From contig NZ_CP114040.1 in the NCBI RefSeq assembly GCF_026965555.1, positions 4,712,001-4,776,000 of the forward strand: 64,000 bases of DNA, given 5' to 3'. The stretch is from Nannocystis punicea (GTDB taxonomy: Bacteria; Myxococcota_A; Polyangia; Nannocystales; Nannocystaceae). Both the position numbers and the translations under genes were made by a program. The notes under the pieces are model-generated. The model searched no databases. It was not told where the DNA came from and saw nothing but the letters and a program-made list of their open reading frames with translations. Positions 26,019 through 35,048 of the stretch are shown here, piece after piece (position 1 is the stretch's first letter; every line of letters begins with the position of its first letter).

Positions 26019-28730
26019 GTGCCCGATCTGCCCGTCTCGCCCCCTTCGCCCCGCGGCCTCGATCTCCCCGGCGCCGTCACCCAATTCGCGCCGCTCGTCG
26101 ACGAGCGGCTGGCCAACGGCGCCCGCCTGCTGGTCCTGCCTGGACGACCGGTCTGCGCCGGGCCGGCCTCGGTGCAGCTGTGGGTGGGCTCGGGGACGGC
26201 GGCGGAGCGCCCGGACGAGCACGGCTGCGCCCACCTGCTCGAGCACATGCTCTTCAAGCCATGTATTTTGGGACATGGCCCGAAGAGCAACCGCGCGCGC
26301 CTGGCCGCGGCCGGGGTGCGGCGCGCCGAGGAGGCGCTCGACCTGGCGGGGGCGATCGAGGCGCTGGGCGGCGACATCAACGCGTTCACCAGCCACGACG
26401 AGACCGTGGTGCACGTGACCGCGCCGGCGGCCCGCGCGGCCGAGGCGGCGGCGATCGTCGCCACTGCGACGCTGTTCCCGACGCTCGACCCGGCCACGCT
26501 GGCGCAGGAGCGCGAGGTGGTGATCGAGGAGATCAAGCAGTACGACGACGACCCGGGCCAGCGGGTGACGCAGGCGGCGCTGTCGCGGGTGTACGGGGCC
26601 CACCCGTACGCGCGGCCGGTGCTCGGGCTCGCCGAGGAGGTCGCAGGGCACACTGCGGCGCGGCTGCGGGCGTACCACCGGCGCGCCTACGCCGGGGAGC
26701 GGCTGACTCTGGTGGCGGTCGGCGCGGTCGACGTGGCGGCGCTGCGCAAGGTGGCGCGGGCGATCGTCGGCGCGCTGCCGGCTGCCAAGGTGCGGGCCGC
26801 GGCGGGCGAGCCGGCGCCCAAGCCGGGGGTGACGGTGCGCCGGGCCGAGGTCCAGGAGACCTACGCGCTGCTGGCCTGGCCGGCCCCGGCGGCGGGGGCG
26901 GCCGAGGCGGCGGCGATCGACGCGGCGGCGGTGGTGCTCGGCAACGGCGAGTCGTCGCGCCTGGTCGCCGAGACACGTCGCAAAGAACAGGTCGTTTCGG
27001 ACATCCAGGCCCACTGCGACACGCTGCGGCTGGGCGGGACGGTGATGGTTTCGGCGCGCACGACCGCCGGCCAGACGGCGGCGGCGGTGGCGGCGGTGCT
27101 GGCCCAGGTGCGGCGGCTGGCGGACGCGCCGGTGTCGGCGGAGGAGCTGGCGCGGGCCAAGGCGATCCTCGAGAGCGACCTGGTGTACCGGCGCGAGACG
27201 GTGCAGGGCCAGGCCAACGCGCTCGGGGCCTGCGCGACGCTGTTCGGCGACCTGGCCCGCGAGCGCGAGTACTACGCGGCTCTGGCGGCGCTGACGCCGG
27301 AGGCGGTCCGCTCGGCCTGCGTGCGCTGGCTCGACCCGGCCCGCGCGTGCGTCAGCCTCGAGCTGCCGCGCGCGGAGGTGGATGTCCAAACGGCCAGGTC
27401 CCTCAAGACAGCCGTGAGCGAGGCGCTGAAGCCGGGGCCGGCGCGGGCGCGCAAGGCTTCGGCGCCGCGGCGGGCGGCCGACGGGATCGACACGATCACG
27501 CTGCCGGGCGGGCTGCGCCTGCTGGCCCGGGTCGAGCCGGCGGTGCCGGTGGCGGCGGGCTGGCTGATGTGGCCCGGAGGGCTGCGGCGCGAGCCGGCGG
27601 CGCTGGCCGGCGCGAACTCGCTGATCGCGGCGCTGCTCACCCGCGGCAACGCCCGCACCGGCGGCGAGGCGCTGAGCCGGGCGATCGACGGCATGGCCGC
27701 GGGGCTCGACGGGTTCGCCGGCCGCAACAGCCTCGGCCTGCACTTCGAGTGCCTGGCCCGCCACTTCCCGGCGGTGCTCGGGCACGCGCTCGACTGCGCG
27801 ACGACGCCGAAGTTCGCCGCCGACGAGCTCGAGGAGGAGCGGCGGGTGGCGCTGCAGGACCTCGCCGCCGAGGTCGACGACCCGGGGCAGGTGGCGAGCC
27901 GCGGGCTGTACGCGCTGCTGTACGGCGAGCACCCGTTCAGCCGGCCGGGCCGCGGCACGCCGGCGGGGCTGCGCGCGCTGACGCCGGCCAAGCTGCGCGG
28001 GCTGTGGCGCCGCGACTACCCGATCGGCCAGGCGGTGCTGGCCCTGGCCGGCGACATCGACGTGGCGGCGGCCGCGGCCCAGGTCGAGGCGGCGCTGCGC
28101 GAGGCTGGCCTTTCAGACAGGCTGTCCTCTGGGCCAGGTGCGCCCAAGAAGTTCGCGGCGCCGACCGGGCCGCGCGAGCGCGAGATCTTCCAGGACCGCG
28201 AGCAGGCCCACATCGCCCTCGGCTGGCCGGGCATCGCCGTCGGCGACGAGCGCGAGCCGACCCTCGACGTGCTCAGCGCGATCCTCGGCGGGCAGACCGG
28301 GCGGCTGTTCACGGCGCTGCGCGAGGTCCAGGGGCTGGTGTACGAGGTGTCGATGAGCAGCGTGGAGGGCGTCGACGCCGGCCACGTGGCGATCCACGCG
28401 TCTACGAGCCAGGACAAGCTGCCGAAGGCGCTGGCGGCGATCGCGGCGGAGGTCGATCGCGCGGTGCGAGAGCCGCCGTCCAGGGCGGAGGTCGAGCGCG
28501 CGCAGGCGTGGCTGGTCGGCCAGTTCGAGCTCGGCCAGCAGCGCCGCAGCCGGATGGCGTCGCTGCTGGCGCTGTCCGAGGTCTACGGGCTGCCGCGCGC
28601 GCGGGCGTTCGCGTATCCGCAGCGGGTCGCGGCGGTGACGACGGAGGGGGTGTGGGCGCTGGCCCGCACGCTGTTCCGCCCGCAATGGGCGGCCCGCTGC
28701 GTGGTCCGGGCGCGCCGGCGCAAGGAGTGA
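26019..28730 (+). CDS. M16-family zinc peptidase, two-domain (pitrilysin-like)
   Basis: 903 residues from a GTG at 26019. The first M16 half carries the inverted zinc motif HLLEH at residues 72-76 and the downstream Glu in EREVVIEEI near 170. The second half (about 480-900) lacks the zinc motif, as is usual for the inactive partner domain in fused M16 proteins. Between HMLFK and LAGAIEALGGD there are about 28 residues where family members normally have about 10. The extra part is encoded by a palindromic chain at 26261-26290. No signal peptide was seen. It probably degrades peptides or processes proteins. A tandem repeat region follows the gene. Confidence 0.9.
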   Translation: MPDLPVSPPSPRGLDLPGAVTQFAPLVDERLANGARLLVLPGRPVCAGPASVQLWVGSGTAAERPDEHGCAHLLEHMLFKPCILGHGPKSNRARLAAAGVRRAEEALDLAGAIEALGGDINAFTSHDETVVHVTAPAARAAEAAAIVATATLFPTLDPATLAQEREVVIEEIKQYDDDPGQRVTQAALSRVYGAHPYARPVLGLAEEVAGHTAARLRAYHRRAYAGERLTLVAVGAVDVAALRKVARAIVGALPAAKVRAAAGEPAPKPGVTVRRAEVQETYALLAWPAPAAGAAEAAAIDAAAVVLGNGESSRLVAETRRKEQVVSDIQAHCDTLRLGGTVMVSARTTAGQTAAAVAAVLAQVRRLADAPVSAEELARAKAILESDLVYRRETVQGQANALGACATLFGDLAREREYYAALAALTPEAVRSACVRWLDPARACVSLELPRAEVDVQTARSLKTAVSEALKPGPARARKASAPRRAADGIDTITLPGGLRLLARVEPAVPVAAGWLMWPGGLRREPAALAGANSLIAALLTRGNARTGGEALSRAIDGMAAGLDGFAGRNSLGLHFECLARHFPAVLGHALDCATTPKFAADELEEERRVALQDLAAEVDDPGQVASRGLYALLYGEHPFSRPGRGTPAGLRALTPAKLRGLWRRDYPIGQAVLALAGDIDVAAAAAQVEAALREAGLSDRLSSGPGAPKKFAAPTGPREREIFQDREQAHIALGWPGIAVGDEREPTLDVLSAILGGQTGRLFTALREVQGLVYEVSMSSVEGVDAGHVAIHASTSQDKLPKALAAIAAEVDRAVREPPSRAEVERAQAWLVGQFELGQQRRSRMASLLALSEVYGLPRARAFAYPQRVAAVTTEGVWALARTLFRPQWAARCVVRARRRKE
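26247..26290. repeat. Palindromic chain in the M16 active-site region
   Basis: ATGTAT-TTTG-GGACAT linked to ATGGCC-CGAA-GAGCAA. The preceding conserved codons ATGCTCTTCAAGCCAT (26247-26262) sit in the same 14-bp phase. The chain therefore begins where native sequence already resembled a unit. Confidence 0.75.
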
Positions 28731-28980
28731 GGCGGGGGCGCCCGGATATGTCCGAAGGGGCAGGTTCGGGGTGCGACGCTGGGAGCGTGGCAGGCGCGAC
28801 GCTCGCAAGGGCGAGCTGGCGCTCGGGACATGGGCGAAGAGGCAGGTCCGAGGCGCCACGCAGTGAGCGTGGCAGGTGTGACGCTCGTAAGGGCGAGCTG
28901 GCGCTCGGGACATGAGCGAAGGGGCAGGCGTCGCGTCGGCGCGAGCGCGACGCGGACGCCGTCGCAGGCTGCTTCCGGGG
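28731..28980. repeat. 82-bp tandem duplication with palindromes between convergent genes
   Basis: GAGCGTGG recurs at 28783 and 28865, and GACGCTCG at 28798 and 28880, an 82-bp period. Each unit ends with a GGACATG...GGCAGG palindrome-like segment. A separate element, ATGTCC-GAAG-GGGCAG, lies at about 28748. No gene is present. The stretch separates the M16 gene from a convergent lipoprotein gene. Confidence 0.8.
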
Positions 28981-29562
28981 TCAGCCGCCGCAGCTGAACA
29001 GAACGCAGCTGCCGCTGCAGCACTGGGAGCTGTTGCCGCAGCTCTGGCCGGCCAGCTTGCAACACTTGGCGAAGTCGAAGGCCGTGCAGGTCGGGTTGCA
29101 CGAGAGAGCTCCGCCGCCGTAGCTGGCGGGGAAGTCGGAGCACTCCTTGCCCTTGGTGTCGGCGCCGTCGCAGGTCTCGCCCGCCTCGGCGACGCCGTTG
29201 CCGCAGACCGGCTCGGACATCGTCGTGGTCCCCGGGTCAGGCTCGCCGCTGCTGGTCGAGCTCGTGGCGTCGGTGGTGGTTGTGGTCGTGCTCGGGTCGC
29301 CCGTGGTGGTCGAGGTCGTGCTCGTGCTCGTGGTGGTCGTGCTCGTGCCGACGCTCGAGTCGCTCGCGGTCACGGTCGACGAGGTGGTCGACGAGGACGA
29401 GGTGCTCGTCGAGAGCGTTGCGTCGGTCGTCGTCGTGGCCGTGGTCGAGGTGGTCGAGGCGGTCGAGGTGGCCCCGGTGGTCGAGGATCCACCAGCCCCG
29501 GCAGGCTGGTAAAAGCAGGCCGACGTCAGGCCGAAGAGGAGCCCCAGGGCACGTCGCGTCAC
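28981..29562 (-). CDS. Ser/Thr-rich, Cys-rich lipoprotein
   Basis: 193 residues from the ATG at 29562. Lipobox LTSAC gives Cys16. Residues about 25-115 are almost entirely Ser, Thr and Asp, a likely extended and possibly glycosylated stalk. The C-terminal 75 residues form a compact Cys-rich domain beginning PVCGNGVAEAGETCDG and ending with closely spaced CC pairs (KCCK, QCCSGSC). That suggests a small disulfide knot displayed on the cell surface. The DUF4215-like start (CGNG...ETCDG) links it to the other surface lipoproteins here. No enzymatic motif was seen. Confidence 0.8.
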   Translation of the reverse strand: MTRRALGLLFGLTSACFYQPAGAGGSSTTGATSTASTTSTTATTTTDATLSTSTSSSSTTSSTVTASDSSVGTSTTTTSTSTTSTTTGDPSTTTTTTDATSSTSSGEPDPGTTTMSEPVCGNGVAEAGETCDGADTKGKECSDFPASYGGGALSCNPTCTAFDFAKCCKLAGQSCGNSSQCCSGSCVLFSCGG

Positions 29563-29646
29563 GTTCCCTCTCTAACACGGAAGCGCGGACGGAACGGCGC
29601 GGATGCGCCCCTCCGGCTCATCTCGCAAAGGGAGTGGGCCGGAGGA

Positions 29647-30075
29647 TCAGTCGTCGTCCGGGTCGCCGTCGGGCTCGGCGACCGAGCGCGCGCCGGCGAC
29701 AGTGAGGTACTCGTCGCGGTCGCGCAGGCGATCGACTCGCAGGTCGCCGCCGACGTAGAACTCGGTCTCGAAGATGGCCAGCTCGCGGGCCACGAGGTCG
29801 CCGAGGACCACTGCGCACATCAGCCGATCGGACACGCAGAGGCGGCCGCGCACGACGAGGTCGCCGGTGACGACGAGGGTGCCGATGTCGTCGGGCGCAG
29901 CGGCGACCTGCAGCTGCGACCAGTGCTCGTCGCTCAGCCAGCCGTCGCCGTCGATCGTGACGTCGCCCTCGTAGACGGCGCAGGCGCAGTCGTGGCGGCC
30001 GCCCGAGGCGAGGCGGGCGAAGGTGCCGTGGCGACGGTCGAGCTCGGCCTCGCTGATGACGACGGGCTTCAGCAC
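29647..30075 (-). CDS. Hypothetical protein, possible beta-helix repeats
   Basis: 142 residues from a GTG at 30075, where protein-like sequence begins (VLKPVVISEAELDRRHG). The longer frame to 30261 is Arg/Pro-rich and was dropped. Short strands recur at 15-20-residue spacing with Gly-Asp turns: GDVTIDGDGW, GTLVVTGDLVVRGRL, VVLGDLVARELAIF and FYVGGDLRVD. This is the pattern of small right-handed beta-helix proteins, which may polymerise like bactofilins, but the resemblance is not strong enough to name it. It is probably cytoplasmic, with an acidic tail. Confidence 0.65.
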   Translation of the reverse strand: MLKPVVISEAELDRRHGTFARLASGGRHDCACAVYEGDVTIDGDGWLSDEHWSQLQVAAAPDDIGTLVVTGDLVVRGRLCVSDRLMCAVVLGDLVARELAIFETEFYVGGDLRVDRLRDRDEYLTVAGARSVAEPDGDPDDD

Positions 30076-30503
30076 GCGCGGAGTGTGCCAGGCGACAGCA
30101 GGGCTGTCACGCGGAGGAGCCCTCGATCGTGCGGCCGATCGAGGGCTGGTGCGATCCCTGCTCGTCCGTCGCCCATACGGGCCGCGACGGGCTGGTTCAA
30201 CCTCGCGGTGAGGCTTCCATGAGGCCACTGCGGCGCGGAATGGACATGTGCTGCGGGACATGTCGAAACAGACTTGTCATGCACAGGCCCGCGCGAGGCC
30301 GCAGCGACCGAACCCGTCATGGCTCGGACGAGGCTGCAGGGTTGCGTCGACCATCTCGTCTGAACTCGTGATGCCGAGGCGGCCTCGGGGCGGGAGCTCG
30401 GCGTCACGGGCTGAAGCGAGGCGTGGTGAAGTGCGGTGTCCGGTGGCCGCGCGCCAGAGACGGCCGCGATGGACCTACGCGAGGTGGCCTCAAGGACATG
30501 TCC
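30076..30503. other. Intergenic stretch with palindromic chain
   Basis: No gene seen. A three-unit chain lies at 30246-30289 (ATGTGC-TGCG-GGACAT, ATGTCG-AAAC-AGACTT, TTGTCA-TGCA-CAGGCC). A further element at 30498-30513 runs into the stop codon of the next minus-strand gene. Confidence 0.6.
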
Positions 30504-30719
30504 TCATGGCCAGTCGTCGAGGTCGAGGTCGCGGGCCAGCTCGGGGTCGTCGGCCAGCAGATCGCGCAGGGTCGCCTCGCGCAGGCCGAGCGCCCGGGCG
30601 CCGGCGCTCACGCTGGCCTGAGCGCCGAGGACGGCCCGGACCTCGCGGCGGAAGGCGAGCGGATCGGCGCGGCGAAGGGCCAGGAGCAGCGGCTCGCGGG
30701 GCTCGGCGGGCAGGGTCAC
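30504..30719 (-). CDS. Small helical hypothetical protein
   Basis: 71 residues from a GTG at 30719. The sequence is coherent and helical (PREPLLLALRRADPLAFRREV, GARALGLREATLRDLLADD). The second part has the look of a short helix-turn-helix (VSAGARALGLREATLRDLL), reminiscent of Fis-type C-termini, so a DNA-binding role is possible. The final WP codons and the stop lie inside a palindromic element at 30498-30513. Its 5' region is partly duplicated about 157 bp upstream. The reading frame continues upstream to 31430 but is antisense to the next gene and not protein-like. Confidence 0.6.
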   Translation of the reverse strand: MTLPAEPREPLLLALRRADPLAFRREVRAVLGAQASVSAGARALGLREATLRDLLADDPELARDLDLDDWP

Positions 30720-30935
30720 GCGCAGGGACTGTAGCGCCTGTCGCCGCCCCGGGTCGCGCGTCGCGCTTTGGGTGGACGTTGAAGTCGAGGCCGATGGGAG
30801 CTCGACGAGCACCGTGGAGCCTGTCGCGGGCGGAAGCGCTGAAGTCGGGGCCGATGGGGCTCGGCGGGCGGGGCCACGCGCAGGGACTGCGGCGCTTGTC
30901 GCCGCCCGGGCGGACGTGCTGAAGTCGAGGCCGAT
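30701..30935. repeat. Duplicated 5' region of the small gene
   Basis: GCTCGGCGGGCAGGGTCACG at about 30701 recurs with few changes at about 30857, together with the following CGCAGGGACTG and TGTCGCCGCCC. GAAGTCG(A/G)GGCCGATG occurs three times, at about 30782, 30841 and 30922. The last copy reaches the start codon of the downstream plus-strand lipoprotein. Confidence 0.7.
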
Positions 30936-31563
30936 GCAGGGGAGACGAGTCGAGGTGTGGTTCGTGCTGGGGCTCTTGCTGAGCGGGTGCGACCGCGCCG
31001 CGGAGGCGGAGCTGGCGGGGATGCGGGCGGAGCTGGCGGCGACGTCGACGCTGCTCAAGGAGCAGGGGCAGCGGATCGAGACGCTGACGGTCGAGTTGGA
31101 GAAGGCGCGGGCCGAGCGCGCGGCCTGCGAGGCCGACCGGTCGAGGCCGGTGCGGACGGGCAGCGACCCGTGGGCCGACCCGAGCGACCCCGCGTCGGCG
31201 ATCCTCGACGAGGTGCGGCCGACGCTGACGGCGACCTGCGCCGACGGGACCTGCGTGGTGAAGCGCAGCGAGCTCGACGCGTTCCTGGCGAACCCCGCGG
31301 CCATGGCCCGGCAGGTGCGCGTGGTCCCGGCGGTGGAGGACGGCAAGCCGGCCGGCCTCAAGCTGTTTGCCATCCGCGCCGAGTCGCTGCTGGCCCGCGT
31401 CGGGTTCAAAAATGGCGACGTGGTGCGCACGATCGCCGGCTTCGACGTGAGCGACGCCGATGCGGCGATGAGCGCCTACGCGGAGCTGCGCAAGCTCGAC
31501 CGCTGGACGATCGCCGGCGTGCGCAAGGGGGCGCCGTTCGAGGTGACGATCGTGTTCGAGTGA
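30934..31563 (+). CDS. Lipoprotein with coiled coil and PDZ-like C-terminus
   Basis: 209 residues from the ATG at 30934, which begins a lipoprotein signal ending LLLSGC (Cys19). Residues about 25-65 are a heptad-rich coiled coil (AELAGMRAELAATSTLL, IETLTVELEKARAER). Residues about 135-209 resemble the PDZ region of type II secretion GspC proteins: SLLARVGFKNGDVVRTIAGFD, then VRKGAPFEVTIVFE. It is probably periplasmic and binds protein partners. No secretion operon lies next to it, so that link is inference only. The 54 upstream codons in the same frame are repeats and were excluded. Confidence 0.75.
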   Translation: MQGRRVEVWFVLGLLLSGCDRAAEAELAGMRAELAATSTLLKEQGQRIETLTVELEKARAERAACEADRSRPVRTGSDPWADPSDPASAILDEVRPTLTATCADGTCVVKRSELDAFLANPAAMARQVRVVPAVEDGKPAGLKLFAIRAESLLARVGFKNGDVVRTIAGFDVSDADAAMSAYAELRKLDRWTIAGVRKGAPFEVTIVFE

Positions 31564-32138
31564 GCGCGGGCGGTGCCCGAGAGGCGGCCGGAGTTGTTCG
31601 AAGGGCGGCGTTCGACTCGCACGATGGGGCAGGGAGCCGGGTGGGTCTCCGACGGAGCGGGCGAGAGCCGGCTGAGTGATCGTGTCCGAAGGGACAGGCG
31701 GCCGCGTCGAAGCGGCCGCAGTTGGATGTCCTGAGGGACAGCCGGCGCTGGGGCGTCGATGCAGACAGGGGCTCGGGATGGGGCACAGGCCGCGGGGCGA
31801 GGCTCACGTAGATGTCTCAAGAGACAGGCAAGATGCGGCGGGGCTCGGGCCGGCCGGTGTCTGCTCGATGTGTCTGAAGGGACAGGTGAGGGCGCGCGGC
31901 CTCGGGGACAGGTCCTGTGGGACAGGTGTCCGCGGCGGACGGATGGATTGCGGAGATGCCTGGCCTGCAGCCGCTGGCGGGTGCGCGGGCGATGTTGCGC
32001 GATCACGAGGTCGCCCGGTCGGCGCTCCACGCGGTGTGGCGCGGACCACACGGATCTGCTCCAGAACGCGGGCTGTCCGATCGGACAGGTGACGCCGCGG
32101 CCGCGAGCGAGGGGCGCGGATCTACGGGCGGCGCGGGC
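31564..32138. other. Intergenic stretch dense in palindromic elements
   Basis: No gene seen. Elements lie at about 31683 (TGTCC-GAAG-GGACA), 31727 (ATGTCC-TGAG-GGACAG), 31812 (ATGTCT-CAAG-AGACAG), 31869 and 31900-31935. A perfect copy, CTGTCC-GATC-GGACAG, lies at 32073-32088. The CTCAAGAG form again keeps pairing despite a changed base. Confidence 0.7.
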
Positions 32139-33914
32139 TCAGGCGGCGGTGGCGACGCCGAGGCTGCGGGCGAGGGCGCGGGCGACGGCGAGGGGGCGGC
32201 CCTTGAACACGCGGACGTAGGGGATGGCGCTCGCACGCGCCGCGCGGGCGAGGATCCCGTCGATGTTGTGGGCCTGGAAGCCGGTGGCGATCAACACGTA
32301 GTCGTAGCTGTGGCGCGAGATGCTCTCGCACTGGGCCTGGACCTTGCGGGCGTTGCCGTCGCACCAGGTGATGTCGAGGCCGAGCGACTCCTCGAGCTTC
32401 GACTTGAGGTCCGGGTCCTCGCGGTTGCTGACGAACAGGACCCGCTTGCCCTCGACCTTGGGCCGGACCTGGGCGACCAGGTGCGCGCCCGGATCGTCGA
32501 CGTCGTCGGTCTCCTCCTCGAGGTCGCCCTCGCCGTCGGACGGCAGGACGCCGAGCTCGCCGCGCTTTATCACGTCTTGCAGGCCGGTGAGGCGGCGACG
32601 CATGCGTCGGTCCTCGAACAGGTCGGGGCGCAGGGCGTCGATGCGCGGGCGGATCGGCTGGACCAGCGAGGCCACCTCGGGCGTGTTGTGGGCGTCGAAG
32701 GCCCGGCCGAGGAAGGCGAGCAGGACCTCGTCGTCGAAGCTGTCGGCGGCGACCAGCGCGTCGCGTTCGGCCCGCACCGCCGCCTGTTGCTGGCGCACCT
32801 GATCGGCCGAGGGCCCGGTCTTGGCGCGCTCCGGCGGCGGGATGAACTCGGGGTCGAGCCAGCGCCGCAGCTGCGGCAGGCGCTCGCCGAGGCGCCCCGC
32901 GAGCCAGCGCAGGCGGCCCATCACCGCGCCCCAGGTCTCGGGGTCCTCGGCGGCGATGAAGCGACGGATGTCGCGCAGCGCCTGCGCGTGCTTGACGAGG
33001 GCGTCGAGCTGGTCGTTGGGCAGCTCCTCGGGCGGCGTGGTGAGGTGCCGCGGCGGCGGGTCGGTGACGTTGCCGGCGATCGACTCGATGGCGCGCTGGG
33101 CCTCGCGCAGGACGGTGCGGGGCGGGCCCGGCGGGGTCTTGCGCGGGCGGTCGGCCCAGCCGTAGTCGTCGACCGGGACCTCGCTGGTCATCGCCCGCTC
33201 GCGATGGTTCTGCACGAACTCGTGCGCCTCGGCCCAGGTCTTGGGCGCGTGCAAGGTCTTGAGCCCGAGCTCGGTCACCACACAGGCCGGCACCGCGTTC
33301 ATCTGCAGCGCCTGCACCGAGCCCGGCCACAGCGTCTTGCTCAGGTTCGTCAGCTCGTGGGCGATCCGCCGCACCAGCACGGTGATCTTGTGCTCGCCCT
33401 GGAACTGCTCGTCGAAGCTGCGCGCGCGCGAGATCCAGGCCAGCATGTAGACCTTTTGATAGCGCGGGGACATCAGCGCGAAGTCGGGGCGCATGTCCTG
33501 GATGTCCTTGAGGATCTCTTCCAGGGTCTCGCGCGCCTCGGCGACCGCGGCCGCCGGATACGTGGGCAGCTGGATCCGGCCGACGATCGGGCTGCGCGGC
33601 AGCTCGGGCTCGGGCGAGGCGGGCGGGACGGGGATAACTTCGGCGGATACCGCGGCGCTGACCGGCGCCGACTGCGGACGGGCTGGCTCCTGGAGGCCCT
33701 CGCGGAAGCGATCGAAGAGCTGGCGGGCCGCCGCCGACGGAAACATCTGCGTCAGCGCATCTTCGAGGGCGCTGTCGCGGTCGGGCCCGCGGCCGAGCCA
33801 GCGCTCCGCGTCGCGCCAGATCAGCACCTCCGTCCACTGATGGGTATACATCGCGTGGCGGTAGCCGCTGTCCGCGAGAAACTTGGGTAGCCAGCGCGCG
33901 CCGTCGTCGTGCAT
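32139..33914 (-). CDS. DUF2325-like C-terminal domain protein
   Basis: 591 residues from the ATG at 33914. The N-terminal 60 residues are aromatic-rich (YRHAMYTHQWTEVLIW). The middle is helical and charged with a Pro-rich linker at about 80-110 and an acidic stretch DLEEETDDVDD near 475. The last 95 residues form a Rossmann-like domain: GKRVLFVSNREDPDLKSKLE, then ITWCDGNARKV, then YDYVLIATGFQAHN and AIPYVRVFKGRP. This matches the DUF2325 pattern of small NAD-like folds. It is cytoplasmic by composition. Function unknown; no neighbour gives a clue. Confidence 0.75.
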   Translation of the reverse strand: MHDDGARWLPKFLADSGYRHAMYTHQWTEVLIWRDAERWLGRGPDRDSALEDALTQMFPSAAARQLFDRFREGLQEPARPQSAPVSAAVSAEVIPVPPASPEPELPRSPIVGRIQLPTYPAAAVAEARETLEEILKDIQDMRPDFALMSPRYQKVYMLAWISRARSFDEQFQGEHKITVLVRRIAHELTNLSKTLWPGSVQALQMNAVPACVVTELGLKTLHAPKTWAEAHEFVQNHRERAMTSEVPVDDYGWADRPRKTPPGPPRTVLREAQRAIESIAGNVTDPPPRHLTTPPEELPNDQLDALVKHAQALRDIRRFIAAEDPETWGAVMGRLRWLAGRLGERLPQLRRWLDPEFIPPPERAKTGPSADQVRQQQAAVRAERDALVAADSFDDEVLLAFLGRAFDAHNTPEVASLVQPIRPRIDALRPDLFEDRRMRRRLTGLQDVIKRGELGVLPSDGEGDLEEETDDVDDPGAHLVAQVRPKVEGKRVLFVSNREDPDLKSKLEESLGLDITWCDGNARKVQAQCESISRHSYDYVLIATGFQAHNIDGILARAARASAIPYVRVFKGRPLAVARALARSLGVATAA

Positions 33915-34095
33915 CGCCCGTTACGCTAGTCTTTTCGCGCTGCTGCTGCAACGAAGGGGCAAAATGCCGCGCGCGGCCCGAGGTCCGCGCGGGCAGGGTG
34001 AGGGCCTGCCGTGGCGGAGGCTGTTCAGCGCCGCGCGCGCCGACACGGACGCCGTTCGCCGCCCGTGAGGCCCGACCGGAACCTCGTGCCGAGGT

Positions 34096-34875
34096 TCAGG
34101 TGCCGATGACCGAGCCGCCGTCGACGCTCAAGATGGCGCCGTTGATGAAGCTCGACTTGTCGTCGGCCAGGAAGAGATAGGCGCGAGCGATGTCGTCGGG
34201 TTGACCGGCGCGGCCGACCGGGGTGTGCTCGATCAGCGCGTTATAAACCTTCTCCGGGATCGACTTGACCATGTCGGTGGCGATGAAACCCGGGGCGACG
34301 GCGTTCGCCGTGATGCCGTAGCGGCCGAGCTCGCGCGCCCATACGCGCGTCATGCCGACCACGCCGGCCTTGGCGGCGACGTAGTTGGTCTGGCCGAAGT
34401 TGCCGTACAGCGCGACCACCGAGCTGGTGCTGACGATGCGGCCGTACTTCTGGGCGATCATGGTCGGCACCACGGCCTGGGTGCAGTTGAACACGCCCTT
34501 CAGGCAGACATCGAGGACGAACTGGAACTGGTCGGCGCTCATCTGTCCGACCACCTGACCGTCCTTGACCTTGACCAGCTGGCCGTCGCGGACGACGCCG
34601 GCGTTGTTGATGAGGACGTCGATGCGGCCGAACCGCTCGAGCACGGCGGCGACCCCGGCGACGCAGTCCTCCGGCTTGCTGACGTCGACCTTGCGGGCGA
34701 TGGCGACGCCGCCGGCGGCGGTGATCGCGGACACGACCTCCTCGGCTGCCTGTTCGGCCAGGTCCCACACGGCCACGGCGTAACCCGCCTCGGCGAACTT
34801 GAGGGCGGTGGCGCGGCCGATGCCGTTGCCGCCGCCGGTGACGATGGCGATCCGCGGTTGATTGGTGCTTGTCAT
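34096..34875 (-). CDS. 3-oxoacyl-ACP reductase-like SDR of the polyene locus
   Basis: 259 residues from the ATG at 34875. All classical SDR motifs are present: TGGGNGIGRA near residues 13-22, NNAGV near 90, STSS near 150, YVAAK near 166, and APGFIATDM. The family (FabG-like) reduces 3-oxoacyl-ACP with NADPH. It is transcribed divergently from the ACP-led operon with a 173-bp gap between starts. Its place beside ACP, ligase/dehydratase and ammonia-lyase genes fits the ketoreductase of an aryl-polyene/flexirubin-type pathway. Confidence 0.9.
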   Translation of the reverse strand: MTSTNQPRIAIVTGGGNGIGRATALKFAEAGYAVAVWDLAEQAAEEVVSAITAAGGVAIARKVDVSKPEDCVAGVAAVLERFGRIDVLINNAGVVRDGQLVKVKDGQVVGQMSADQFQFVLDVCLKGVFNCTQAVVPTMIAQKYGRIVSTSSVVALYGNFGQTNYVAAKAGVVGMTRVWARELGRYGITANAVAPGFIATDMVKSIPEKVYNALIEHTPVGRAGQPDDIARAYLFLADDKSSFINGAILSVDGGSVIGT

Positions 34876-35048
34876 GGGGCGGCGAGGGTACCGAGAGGCT
34901 CCGGACGCCGCCTGCACCAAGAGTCCGAGAGAAGATGTGAGCTTGCGCAGTGTCGGTGGGGCGGGACACGCGGCGCTCGGGCGTCCACGGAGGCCGATGG
35001 CCGCCGCTTGTCGTCTCCAGGGCGATCCCCGTAGGATGCGCCGACCCC

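Noticed and set aside
30504..31430. A 308-codon minus-strand gene covering the PDZ-like lipoprotein.
   Set aside because: Only the last 71 codons look like protein; the rest is antisense to a lipoprotein with a clear signal and coiled coil.
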